DNA from: Lachnospiraceae bacterium
Lineage (GTDB): Bacteria > Bacillota > Clostridia > Lachnospirales > Lachnospiraceae
Reading direction: 5' to 3'
DNA: 42,989 nt
Assembly (NCBI GenBank): GCA_900770225.1
Contig: CAAGJU010000190.1
Coordinates: 1 to 42,989 of the forward strand
The stretch's first letter is position 1. Every line of letters starts with the position of its first letter. The notes below the pieces were generated by a model. It did no database searches and was not told the origin of the DNA. It saw only the letters and a list, made by a program, of their open reading frames with translations. A program made the position numbers and the translations under genes. This document shows positions 35,555 through 42,923 of the stretch, piece by piece.

Positions 35555-36748
35555 ATGAGAATAAATGAAATTCATATCCGCAATTTCAAATCACTGTATG
35601 ATACGAAATTTGAACCGGGAAATGTAAATGTGCTGATAGGGGCAAATGGATCAGGAAAATCATCCGTTCTCGAGGCGTTGGGAATTCTCAGCGCGGCGAT
35701 GTCAGACCGTGTAAATGATAACAGCCTGCAGAGGATGGGAGTCAGACTAAGTCCATCACCGATGTATAAGTCAAGATTTAAAACGATCGACCGCATACCT
35801 GCGGCTATTGAGTTTCAGATAGAGTGGGCAGATACTGATAAAGACGGCGCACAGGTAAAATGTCTGTATAAAGCTGATATGCTGCCTCCAACTTCCGGTG
35901 ATTCATGGGGGTATCTGTCAGAAGCGGCTTATCAGGACGGGGAAAGAGTTACAGGGCGAAGTAACCGAACGAAGGCGCCTATCCCAAACGATGTCGGATA
36001 TTTTATGCTTTCTGAAGACATGCAGGATAAGCAATGCCGAATGATGGGAGAGTACCTGTCTGATTTTGGAATTTACCAGCCGGAAACAGCTGTGTTACGC
36101 GGAAATATTACTGATCCGACGCAGAGAACGCCGGTCGGACTGACGGGAGGACGGCTGGCGGAGGCAGTGCAGTCGCTTTTTCATCAAGAGGACGGAGATT
36201 TGATGCTCGGAGATCTTTATGAAGATGATTTCCTGGAGCTGATAGACTGGGCGCAGGAATTCCGGGTTACGACACCTAAAAAGTCTACATTGAATTCTGC
36301 GGTGTCATCAACACGCCAGGTAATAGAATTCAAGGATAAGTATTTAAAACAGAATGCCTATTTCACGGGGTATGATGCCAGTGAGGGAGCCCTGTATGTA
36401 CTTTTTATGCTTACCCTGGCGATGCACAGGGAATCTCCTGTGGTGTTCTCTGTTGATAATTTTGATCAGGCGCTTAATCCAAGGCTTGCACGACGTCTGA
36501 CCAGGCTTTTCAGCGAGGAAGTGATCAGCCATGGGAAAACGGTATTTTTGACCACACATAATCCGCTTGTTCTTGACGGACTTGATCTTGCTGATGAAAG
36601 AAATCGTCTCTTCTCTGTAAACAGAAATGCAGATGGATATACAGAGCTGCAGCGGATCAGTGTGACGGGTGATCTGCTTAAGAAAAATATGCCGTTGTCG
36701 AGGTTATGGGCTGAGGGATATATCGGGGGTGTTCCGGAATTACTATGA
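35555..36748 (+). CDS. AAA family ATPase (AAA_15/AAA_21, OLD/AriA-like)
   Basis: The product has 397 residues from the ATG at 35555 (GGGAG 7 nt upstream). The start MRINEIHIRNFKSL is typical of SMC/OLD-like ATPases. Walker A is GANGSGKS (29-36). The late Walker B/D-loop region is VVFSVDNFDQALNPRLARR, with Asn where many relatives have Glu, and the H-loop is TTHNP. Such ATPases often pair with a small TOPRIM or DUF4276-like protein in defence modules such as PARIS. Here the ATGA overlap with a following frame fits that pattern, but the partner is truncated. The gene is less GC-rich than its neighbours and lies between terminator-like hairpins, suggesting acquisition. Confidence 0.82.
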   Translation: MRINEIHIRNFKSLYDTKFEPGNVNVLIGANGSGKSSVLEALGILSAAMSDRVNDNSLQRMGVRLSPSPMYKSRFKTIDRIPAAIEFQIEWADTDKDGAQVKCLYKADMLPPTSGDSWGYLSEAAYQDGERVTGRSNRTKAPIPNDVGYFMLSEDMQDKQCRMMGEYLSDFGIYQPETAVLRGNITDPTQRTPVGLTGGRLAEAVQSLFHQEDGDLMLGDLYEDDFLELIDWAQEFRVTTPKKSTLNSAVSSTRQVIEFKDKYLKQNAYFTGYDASEGALYVLFMLTLAMHRESPVVFSVDNFDQALNPRLARRLTRLFSEEVISHGKTVFLTTHNPLVLDGLDLADERNRLFSVNRNADGYTELQRISVTGDLLKKNMPLSRLWAEGYIGGVPELL

Positions 36749-36903
36749 AAAAAACCATAGGGGTCGTATGCGAGGGACCGACGGATTATCTTGCCTTCAA
36801 AACAGTTGTCAATAAAATTTCCGGTGAAGATAATCAATTCAGGCGGATACAGCCGCCGGAAGATGCATCGGACGTGGAAGCACCGGTGGTAAAAGCTGGA
36901 TGA
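36745..36903 (+). pseudogene. Truncated partner of the AAA ATPase (TOPRIM/DUF4276-like N-terminus)
   Basis: The frame starts inside the ATPase stop codon (ATGA) and encodes 52 residues beginning MKKTIGVVCEGPTDYLAFKT. The VxCEGPTDYLxF pattern resembles the first strand and acidic motif of TOPRIM-like or DUF4276-like proteins, which normally have about 200 residues. It stops at 36901-36903, and no continuation was seen in the other frames before the terminator at 36946. It is most likely a remnant left by a deletion. A functional 52-residue protein cannot be excluded. Confidence 0.65.
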
Positions 36904-36945
36904 AGTGTCGAAAACTGGCGAAAGAGGTTTTCTTATGACATCATC

Positions 36946-36990
36946 GAGGCAGCTGCTGTAGCGATTGGCTATCACGCAGCTGCCTCTTTT
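36946..36990 (+). terminator. Intrinsic terminator after the ATPase module
   Basis: GAGGCAGCTGC (36946-36956) pairs perfectly with GCAGCTGCCTC (36976-36986) and TTTT follows. It terminates + strand transcription before the convergent metY gene. Confidence 0.85.
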
Positions 36991-37064
36991 CATAAATTTT
37001 CAGAGTTTATATAGGATTATCGAGTTCAAAATATTCCTTCTGCCTGAAAAATATTGATTTATGC

Positions 37065-38345
37065 TCAGATCTTCGCAAACGCCTGCTCGAGATCGGCGAT
37101 GATGTCATCCGCATCCTCCAGACCGCAGGACAGCCGGATGAGATCCGGTGCGATGCCGGCCTCGCGGAGCTGTTCGTCGGTCATCTGACGGTGGGTGTGG
37201 CTCGCCGGGTGCAGGAGGCAGGTCTGGCTGTCTGCCACGTGCGTGAGGATGGAGACGAGCTTCAGGGAATCCATGAATTTCACGGCTGTCTCGCGGCTGC
37301 CGCCTTTGAGACCGAAGCTCATGACGCCGCAGGTGCCGTTCGGGCAGTATTTCTGCTGCAGGGCGTGGCACGGATCGTCCGGCAGATCGGCGTAATGTAC
37401 CCAGGCAACCTTATCGTTGTCGTGCAGATACTTTGCGACAGCGAGACCGTTGGCGCAGTGTTTCTGCATGCGGACCTGCAGGCTGTCCAGTCCGAGATTC
37501 AGGATGAAGGAGTTCATCGGGGACGGGATGGAGCCGAAGTCGCGCATGAGCTGTGAGGTTGCCTTTGTGATGTAGGCTGCCTTGCCGAATTTTTCCGCAT
37601 AAACGATGCCGTGGTAAGACTCGTCCGGGGTTGTGAGACCGGGGAATTTATCCGCATGCGCCATCCAGTCGAAATTGCCGCTGTCGACGATCGCGCCGCC
37701 GACGGTGGAAGCGTGGCCGTCCATGTACTTTGTCGTAGAGTGTGTTACGATATCGGCGCCCCATTCGATCGGACGGCAGTTAATCGGCGTCGCAAACGTA
37801 TTGTCGACGATGAGCGGCACGCCGTGCTTGTGCGCGATGCGCGCAAATTTTTCAATATCGAATACGGAAACGGTCGGATTCGTGATCGTCTCGCCGAAGA
37901 GAACCTTGGTGTTCGGGCGGAATGCCTTGTCAATCTCTTCCTCGGACATCGTCTGGTCGATGAAGGTGCAGTCGATGCCCATCTTTTTCATCGTGGTGCC
38001 GAAGAGGTTGTAAGTGCCGCCGTAGATGGAAGAGGATGCGACGATGTGGTCGCCCGCTTCACAGATGTTGAACACGGCGAAAAAATTTGCCGCCTGGCCC
38101 GATGACGTGAGCATGGCCGCCGCGCCGCCCTCGAGCGCGCAGATCTTGGCCGCTACATAGTCGTTTGTCGGGTTCTGCAGACGTGTGTAGAAATATCCCT
38201 CTTTCTGCAGGTCAAACAGCTGGCCCATCTCTTCGCTGGTGTCATATTTGAACGTCGTGCTCTCGTAGATCGGGAGCTGACGCGGTTCACCGTTTGTGGG
38301 CTTCCAGCCCGCATGGATACATTTGGTTCCCATACCTTCTGTCAT
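37065..38345 (-). CDS. metY: O-acetylhomoserine sulfhydrylase (PLP-dependent)
   Basis: The product has 426 residues from the ATG at 38345, with GGAGG 7 nt upstream (a start at 38363 lacks this). It belongs to the Cys/Met metabolism PLP family. The PLP lysine is K206 in HSTTKYMDGH. Other signs are YTRLQNPTND near 53, SSGQAAN near 81, VDNTFATP near 180 and the C-terminal IRLSCGLED. The length and the start (GMGTKCIHAGW) fit O-acetylhomoserine sulfhydrylases, which make homocysteine from O-acetylhomoserine and sulfide. Related gamma-synthases are the main alternative. No S-box riboswitch was recognised upstream; there are inverted repeats at 38382-38398 (TTTGG/CCAAA) and 38439-38505. Confidence 0.92.
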   Translation of the reverse strand: MTEGMGTKCIHAGWKPTNGEPRQLPIYESTTFKYDTSEEMGQLFDLQKEGYFYTRLQNPTNDYVAAKICALEGGAAAMLTSSGQAANFFAVFNICEAGDHIVASSSIYGGTYNLFGTTMKKMGIDCTFIDQTMSEEEIDKAFRPNTKVLFGETITNPTVSVFDIEKFARIAHKHGVPLIVDNTFATPINCRPIEWGADIVTHSTTKYMDGHASTVGGAIVDSGNFDWMAHADKFPGLTTPDESYHGIVYAEKFGKAAYITKATSQLMRDFGSIPSPMNSFILNLGLDSLQVRMQKHCANGLAVAKYLHDNDKVAWVHYADLPDDPCHALQQKYCPNGTCGVMSFGLKGGSRETAVKFMDSLKLVSILTHVADSQTCLLHPASHTHRQMTDEQLREAGIAPDLIRLSCGLEDADDIIADLEQAFAKI

Positions 38346-38438
38346 GATCTTACCTCCATACATAAAAAATAAGCTGTAGAATTTGGCGAATTTCCAAAAT
38401 GCATTTTATGTTTGCATGGTCATTCGCAGAGTGATGTT

Positions 38439-38505
38439 CGCGATAATGGGATTCGTGAGTTTTATGACGTTATCGCGACGTATGTATCAACGGAAAATAC
38501 ATACG
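38439..38505 (-). other. Two adjacent perfect inverted repeats upstream of metY
   Basis: CGCGATAA (38439-38446) pairs with TTATCGCG (38470-38477). CGTATGTAT (38479-38487) pairs with ATACATACG (38497-38505). They lie about 95-160 nt upstream of the metY start. They could be part of a structured leader or operator sites; neither matches a riboswitch I know. Confidence 0.5.
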
Positions 38506-38635
38506 CAGGCTGTTAGCTCTATGGTGAAATCCAGCAAAAGTTCACAGCCATCTGTTTTATCTTACCGCTTGCGGAACCGGATGAAAAGAAAATCCTACAA
38601 AAAAGTATGAATTGAAAATCGCCACGATACGGCCA

Positions 38636-38800
38636 AACGGGGATTTGTGCATAATCAGTCCGTTAATGAACGGGGATTTGCGCATGATTTGGCCTTCAAC
38701 GAACGGTGATTTGCGCATATTTTCGTTTTCAATGACCGGGGATTTGCGTATAATCTCTATATAAGCGAACGAGAATGTATGCATATTCTGGCTATGGGAG
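38636..38800 (+). repeat. Five-unit 33-bp tandem array in the metY-DUF624 divergent region
   Basis: Units begin at 38636, 38669, 38702, 38735 and 38768, an exact 33-bp period. The core is CGGGGATTTGCGCAT, then A/T-rich sequence, often with a CATAAT or TATAAT word. Unit 5 is the most diverged and ends at the ribosome binding site of the DUF624 gene. The - strand frame encodes 11-residue MRKSPF-type units but has no ribosome binding site. The spacing is close to three DNA turns, so a cooperative operator array is one explanation. Confidence 0.85.
38726..38754 (+). promoter_or_regulatory. Putative promoter of the DUF624 gene, inside the 33-bp array
   Basis: TTTTCA (38726-38731) and a perfect TATAAT (38749-38754) are 17 nt apart. 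The -10 box lies in the fourth repeat unit, so transcription would begin near 38761, about 48 nt before the start codon. Confidence 0.55.
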
Positions 38801-38808
38801 GCTGAGAC

Positions 38809-39540
38809 ATGGCATTATTTGGCAGCGGAGGACATATGAATTTCGACAGTCCGATCTATCGGGTCCTGTCAAAAATTTTTGATATCGTGATGGTCGGCGT
38901 TCTATGGATTGGCTGCTGCTGCGGCATCATCACGATTGGTGCGAGTACGGCGGCGCTTTACTACGTGATGCTGAAACTGGCGAAAAACGAAGAGGGATCG
39001 CTCGTTCATTCATTTTTCCATTCCTTTAAGATGAATTTCAAACAGTCGATTCCGCTGACGCTGCTGGAACTGCTGTACCTGTTCGTGGTCTTCTTTGAAA
39101 TTTCGCTGATCCGGACGATGTCAGCCGAGCTGTCAAATACGTCGGCGCTCTACGGTCTCTGCATTGCAGTGCTGGTCATCGGCACGGGCATCTACAGCTG
39201 GGTGTATCCGTACTTCGCGCGATTTACGGACACCGTGGGCGGAACGATCCGCAAAGGCGCACTGCTGGCTGTCGGACATTTCCCGAGGACGCTGTTCATG
39301 GCCGGGCTCAAGCTGATCCCTGCCATCTGGTTTGTGATCTCGCCGGAGACGCTTTTCCGGTCTCTCTGGTTCTGGATGTTCCTCGGCGGGGGATTTATCT
39401 CGTATCTCTGCAGCTTCATGATCAATCCGGTGTTCGACCGGATGATGCCGAAGGAGGAGCATACGGAGATGACGGAAGAAGAACAGGATGCGGCTTACGA
39501 CGAGCTGAAGAAGACGTTCGATGAGGGAGACAGGAAGTGA
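38809..39540 (+). CDS. YesL-family (DUF624) membrane protein
   Basis: The product has 243 residues with GGGAGG 7 nt before the ATG. The N-terminus (FDSPIYRVLSKIFDIVMVGVLWI) and the layout of five to six membrane helices fit DUF624/YesL, a family often found next to carbohydrate-use operons in Bacillota but of unknown molecular function. The C-terminal 35 residues are charged and cytoplasmic (EEHTEMTEEEQDAAYDELKK). It stands alone here, with the 33-bp array directly upstream and a convergent gene downstream. Confidence 0.85.
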   Translation: MALFGSGGHMNFDSPIYRVLSKIFDIVMVGVLWIGCCCGIITIGASTAALYYVMLKLAKNEEGSLVHSFFHSFKMNFKQSIPLTLLELLYLFVVFFEISLIRTMSAELSNTSALYGLCIAVLVIGTGIYSWVYPYFARFTDTVGGTIRKGALLAVGHFPRTLFMAGLKLIPAIWFVISPETLFRSLWFWMFLGGGFISYLCSFMINPVFDRMMPKEEHTEMTEEEQDAAYDELKKTFDEGDRK

Positions 39541-39624
39541 GATACTCCGACAAAGTCGTGAATCCGTTTCGATGATACAGGTCAGCAGATTTTTTAAGGC
39601 AGTGCATATTTGAAAATGAATGCG

Positions 39625-39661
39625 GAAAAGCCGGCTGAGAAGAGCTGCTTCCCGGCCGGCT
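39625..39661 (-). terminator. Intrinsic terminator of the phosphoribosyltransferase-like gene
   Basis: On the - strand AGCCGGC pairs with GCCGGCT (39629-39635 and 39655-39661 in + coordinates) and a short T-run follows. It lies just beyond the stop codon of the - strand gene. Confidence 0.7.
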
Positions 39662-39667
39662 GTGAAA

Positions 39668-40309
39668 TCACAGAAGTGAGTAACCGAAATTGTTGACCAG
39701 TGCATCGATCGGTGCGCCCTGCTTGCAGAGCGGACATTCGCGATGACTGTAGGATTTGTACTCCGGGATATCCGATGCGTTGAAGCAGGAGTACACGGGC
39801 ATGCCGGCAACCTTGCTGACCATACTGAAGATGGCGCAGGCACCGGTAATCTGCGCATTGTAATATTTCAGGCAGTCAACCGCCGTTGCGAGAGAGGTTC
39901 CCGTGGTGATCGAGCCGCAGAGGATCAGGACATTTTTTCCGTGGATGGCAATCTTCATATTGTCGCGGAAAATAATCTGCCCGTCAGGCGTATATTCCGG
40001 CGGAATGACGTAGATCGTCTTGTGCGCGTTGCAGGAGAGAACGCCGACCTTCGTCAGCTCTTCTGCGAGGTAGGTGCCGATGACCTCGGTGCCGTCCAGA
40101 CAGACGATGGTATCCACCGGCGTATTCACGGAGTAATGCATGGCGAGAATGGAAGCTGCGCCGTGCGCCTCGCTGCAACGGGTCTTCATGGTCGTGATAT
40201 CGATGTAGCAGTTGATATGAGAATGCGGTGTGACAAAATGACCGTGATACAGCTTCAGGTTCACATTCGGGTTCATTTTTGCAGGAATTTTGGTATACTG
40301 TGCATCCAT
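39668..40309 (-). CDS. Phosphoribosyltransferase-like protein (orotate PRTase-like)
   Basis: The product has 213 residues with AAGGAG about 6 nt before the ATG. It has a type I PRTase-like layout: VDTIVCLDGTEVIGTYLAEEL as the early strand-loop, and VLILCGSITTGTSLATAVD near 127, which resembles the PRPP loop but with CGS in place of the usual acidic pair (DD or ED). A C-terminal CPLCKQG suggests a metal site or knuckle. The altered loop means catalysis is uncertain; it could be a regulatory or salvage homologue. The start is preceded by a leader of about 185 nt if a TATACT box at 40496-40501 is its -10. Confidence 0.68.
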   Translation of the reverse strand: MDAQYTKIPAKMNPNVNLKLYHGHFVTPHSHINCYIDITTMKTRCSEAHGAASILAMHYSVNTPVDTIVCLDGTEVIGTYLAEELTKVGVLSCNAHKTIYVIPPEYTPDGQIIFRDNMKIAIHGKNVLILCGSITTGTSLATAVDCLKYYNAQITGACAIFSMVSKVAGMPVYSCFNASDIPEYKSYSHRECPLCKQGAPIDALVNNFGYSLL

Positions 40310-40772
40310 GAGGAACTCCTTTCTCTTACAGCCTTTCTGATCGATCGCCTGTCGGGCAGATCGCAGAACGTAAGACCAGTGTAAGTGCAGCGCGGTGTTT
40401 TCAGATCCGCGCAGGTGGCAGCAGACTTCTGCGCCGTTCCGCTGTCAGATATATCAGATCGGAGGCGGCGGCAGAGAGGTTTCAACTACAGAAAAAGTAT
40501 ACCATGATGTTGTTAAAATTGACAGAAAAATCATGAATTTAACATAAAATATGTGTGAATTCACCAAAACACACAGAGCGCGTTGATGCCAAATCCCGAA
40601 ACTTATGTAGAAGAGCGATTCTGACAGGAAAGGGAACCGGGAAGAGCCTTAGAAAAGAAAATTTCGAAGTATGCGATAAAAACTCCTGGAAATCGATAAG
40701 AGGAAAATCCTGATGTATGCATCTGGAAAAGACACTCGGGAATAACAGTTATAGGAACAGTGAGGTAACGGT
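40310..40772. other. 463-nt divergent intergenic region
   Basis: The half near the - strand gene (40310-40490) is GC-rich with several short complementary segments and could be a structured 5' leader; no known riboswitch was recognised. The middle is AT-rich and contains promoter-like boxes for both directions. The last 200 nt before the DUF2974 gene contain no convincing ORF. Confidence 0.4.
40519..40548 (+). promoter_or_regulatory. Putative promoter of the DUF2974 gene
   Basis: A perfect TTGACA (40519-40524) is followed after 18 nt by CATAAA (40543-40548), or after 20 nt by TAAAAT. Transcription would start about 220 nt before the gene. Confidence 0.4.
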
Positions 40773-42287
40773 ATGGCGAATATTCTGGATTATATGGACT
40801 GGCGCGGAGATCTGAGTTTCGATATCAGTCCGTTCAATGAGGTGGACAATCTGATTCTTTCCGTGCTCTCTTATCTGGACTTTGAGGGCATTGTTCCCGG
40901 CAGTTCGCAGACGGTCGGCATCCGCACGGCCAGCCGCCTCTACAGGGAGAAAGAAGCAACACGGGTTGGCAAACCGGAGGAGATGACAGCTTTCTCAGAG
41001 AGTTTTGACAGTCATATCCCCGAGCTCCTGCATAAAGCGGCTGCTTCCCGCCGTTTCGGCAAAACAAAAATGTCGCATTACGTGTCGCGTTCGGACATGG
41101 AGAAGGACAAGCAGATGGCGGCGGTTACGTTTCTGCTGGAGGACGGGACAAAATATGTATCCTTCCGTGGCACGGATGATTCCCTGACGGGATGGAAGGA
41201 GGACTTTGACCTCAGCTATATGGATGCCACGGCAGGCCAGAAGGATGCCGTGAAGTACCTGAACTGCACGCTTCGGAATAACCACGCACCGGTGCGCGTC
41301 GGCGGACATTCCAAGGGCGGTAATTTTGCCGTCTTCGCCGCGGGATTCTGCAGCCCGAAGATCCGTGACCAGATCTTCATCGTGTATTCCAACGACGGAC
41401 CGGGCTTTAAGCCTTCCACTGCGAAGAGTCCCGAGATGCGGGAAGTCCGCAAAAAGGCTGTAAAGTATTCGCCGGAATATTCGGCGATCGGTGTCATCCT
41501 TACGAATGTGGTCCGTGCTCACCTCGTGCAGAGCGACATGAAGGGTGTGGATCAGCACAATGCTTTTTCCTGGCAGGTGCAGGGCACGCATTTTGTAGAG
41601 GCGGATGAGAGAGATCCGGGCAGCATTCTTTTTGACAGGACGATGAATTCGTGGATCAACGGCGAATCGGAGGAAAACCGGAAACTTTTTATTAACACGC
41701 TCTTTGGTATGTTCACGGATGCCGGGGTCAACACGCTCTCTGAAGTGACCAACAACAAAGTGCAGTCGACTCGGATTGTCTGGAACGCACTGCGCTCGAT
41801 GCCGAAGAAATCGAGAAATAAATTCCTCCAGATCTTTCTTCATCTGGAGCAGAGCCGCCGGAAGGCGCAGGCGGAGAATCTCGCAGAAAATCTGGCGGAA
41901 AATCTGCGCGCCGGCCGCACGGACAGCGTCGTTGCAGGACGACAGTCGACAGAGAAGACAGCCGCTGAGGCTCAGCCGCTCGCGGAAAAAGTCGCTGCCG
42001 CGAACCAGCCGCTGGCAGAGAAACTTGGCATTGCGGCGCAGCCCCTGGTAGAAAAAGTTGCCGCAGCGAGCCAGCCATTGGCAGAGAAAGTAGCAGCGGC
42101 GAGTCAGCCTCTGGCGGAGAAGATGGCAGCGGCAAGCCAGCCACTGGCAGAGAAAGTAGCGGCGGCAAGCCAGCCATTGGCAGAGAAGATGGCAGCGGCG
42201 AGTCAGCCTCTCGCTGAGAAGGTCAACGCAATGATGCGGAGCATCTTCCATATCGAGGATCCGCAGGAGACAGGAGAGGACTGGTGA
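40773..42287 (+). CDS. DUF2974 (Mbeg1-like) alpha/beta hydrolase with 11-residue C-terminal repeats
   Basis: The product has 504 residues with GAGG 7 nt before the ATG. The first 310 residues fit the DUF2974 family: MANILDYMDWRGDLSFDISPFNEVDNLILSVLSYLDF-like start (read in parts), YVSFRGTDDSLTGWKEDF, and the nucleophile elbow GGHSKGG with Ser180. A later NDGPGF and a C-terminal His would complete a triad. The family is lipase-like; substrates are unknown. Residues about 360-385 are Glu/Asn/Leu-rich helix (AENLAENLAENL), and 397-484 are eight 11-residue repeats of AAASQPLAEKV type, predicted as a long amphipathic helix. There is no signal peptide, so it is probably cytoplasmic or membrane-associated. 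Confidence 0.85.
   Translation: MANILDYMDWRGDLSFDISPFNEVDNLILSVLSYLDFEGIVPGSSQTVGIRTASRLYREKEATRVGKPEEMTAFSESFDSHIPELLHKAAASRRFGKTKMSHYVSRSDMEKDKQMAAVTFLLEDGTKYVSFRGTDDSLTGWKEDFDLSYMDATAGQKDAVKYLNCTLRNNHAPVRVGGHSKGGNFAVFAAGFCSPKIRDQIFIVYSNDGPGFKPSTAKSPEMREVRKKAVKYSPEYSAIGVILTNVVRAHLVQSDMKGVDQHNAFSWQVQGTHFVEADERDPGSILFDRTMNSWINGESEENRKLFINTLFGMFTDAGVNTLSEVTNNKVQSTRIVWNALRSMPKKSRNKFLQIFLHLEQSRRKAQAENLAENLAENLRAGRTDSVVAGRQSTEKTAAEAQPLAEKVAAANQPLAEKLGIAAQPLVEKVAAASQPLAEKVAAASQPLAEKMAAASQPLAEKVAAASQPLAEKMAAASQPLAEKVNAMMRSIFHIEDPQETGEDW
41961..42224 (+). repeat. Eight 33-bp tandem repeats in the DUF2974 gene
   Basis: Eight in-frame 33-bp units encode 11-residue repeats (A-A-A-S-Q-P-L-A-E-K-V/M). 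Units 4 to 8 are nearly identical and alternate Val and Met at the last position, suggesting duplication of a 66-bp pair. An 11-residue period is typical of right-handed or lipid-binding amphipathic helices. Confidence 0.9.
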
Positions 42288-42537
42288 GGTTTCTGCGTGT
42301 TCCGGGATGGAAATCGAAGCAGTATAGGGAAATATGACAGTGCTGAAGAGAGAAATATGATCGGATATCAGTGGATGTAGACAGAATTTGCAGAAAAATT
42401 CACGAAGTTGTATCGACAGTCCGGGTGAAAATTCGTGGTTTTTCCCTATTATGCGACGCCGGAAAATTGATTAAAATATAGGAGTTAACTGAGCAGCAGT
42501 GTCGATCGCTTTCATAAAGAAGCAGCGACCTTTTATC
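42288..42537 (+). other. 250-nt intergenic stretch
   Basis: Between the DUF2974 stop and the terminator at 42538 the sequence is AT-rich with no convincing ORF. A TATAGGAG site at about 42477 is followed by a GTG (42499) whose frame runs through the terminator and the palindromic region, so it is unlikely to be a gene. A short transcript ending at the terminator is possible. Confidence 0.3.
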
Positions 42538-42577
42538 ATGCGTAAGTCCGGGTTATCCGGGCCTGCGCATTTTTTTG
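42538..42577 (+). terminator. Intrinsic terminator
   Basis: ATGCGTA (42538-42544) pairs with TGCGCAT (42564-42570) with one G-T pair, an inner CCGG/CCGG pairing is possible, and seven T follow (42571-42577). It stops transcription from the DUF2974 gene or from a small transcript in the preceding gap. Confidence 0.8.
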
Positions 42578-42632
42578 TGCGAGCAGAGAGCCGCATCCGA
42601 ATTCGCAGCATGAATACACAATACGCCTCTGA

Positions 42633-42838
42633 GCCCGCCTCAACCGCACACACGAAGTGTGGGCGGTGGGACGAACAGAGAGCCACGGTCGCACACACGA
42701 AGTGTGATGCGACGTGGCGAGATGTTCGTCCCAACCGTGCACGCGCAGCGTGGCACGGGGAGGCGGGCAGAGAGCCGGTGTTGTGCACGCTGTGCGATAC
42801 GGTGAGGCGAACGCCGCGACAGCCCGACGAAGTCGGGC
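42633..42838. other. Branched palindromic element (possible structured RNA) upstream of the MATE gene
   Basis: A closing stem GCCCGCCTC (42633-42641)/GAGGCGGGC (42760-42768) encloses three hairpins. Arm 1 (42644-42666) is CCGC-CACAC with a GAA loop. Arm 2 (42668-42732) has GGGACGAAC/GTTCGTCCC, CCAC/GTGG and GTCGCA-CACAC with a GAA loop. Arm 3 (42735-42758) is CCGTGC-ACGC with a GCA loop. Two arms share a 17-nt identical sequence. A further perfect hairpin GCCCGAC-GAA-GTCGGGC is at 42822-42838. No RNA family was recognised; a mobile palindromic element or a leader RNA of the MATE gene are both possible. Confidence 0.8.
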
Positions 42839-42923
42839 ATGTAACAGGTGTGAATGATGAAGCCTGCAGATAAAGACAAATACTGCTGCATTAGCAAATG
42901 ATAGCAGGAAGGGAGAGATTTTC

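Noticed and set aside
38383..38610. 75-codon + strand frame upstream of the 33-bp array
   Set aside because: TTG start without a site, and it spans the inverted repeats in front of metY; probably non-coding.
38557..38784. 75-codon - strand frame over the 33-bp array with MRKSPF-type repeats
   Set aside because: There is no ribosome binding site before its ATG, and the frame follows simply from a 33-bp repeat without stops; kept only as a DNA array.
42644..42838. CRISPR-like short palindromic repeats
   Set aside because: The units nest into one branched fold, lack regular spacers and have no cas genes nearby.
42499..42873. 124-codon frame through the terminator and palindromic element
   Set aside because: It would be translated through a strong intrinsic terminator and hairpin repeats; its residue pattern is not protein-like.
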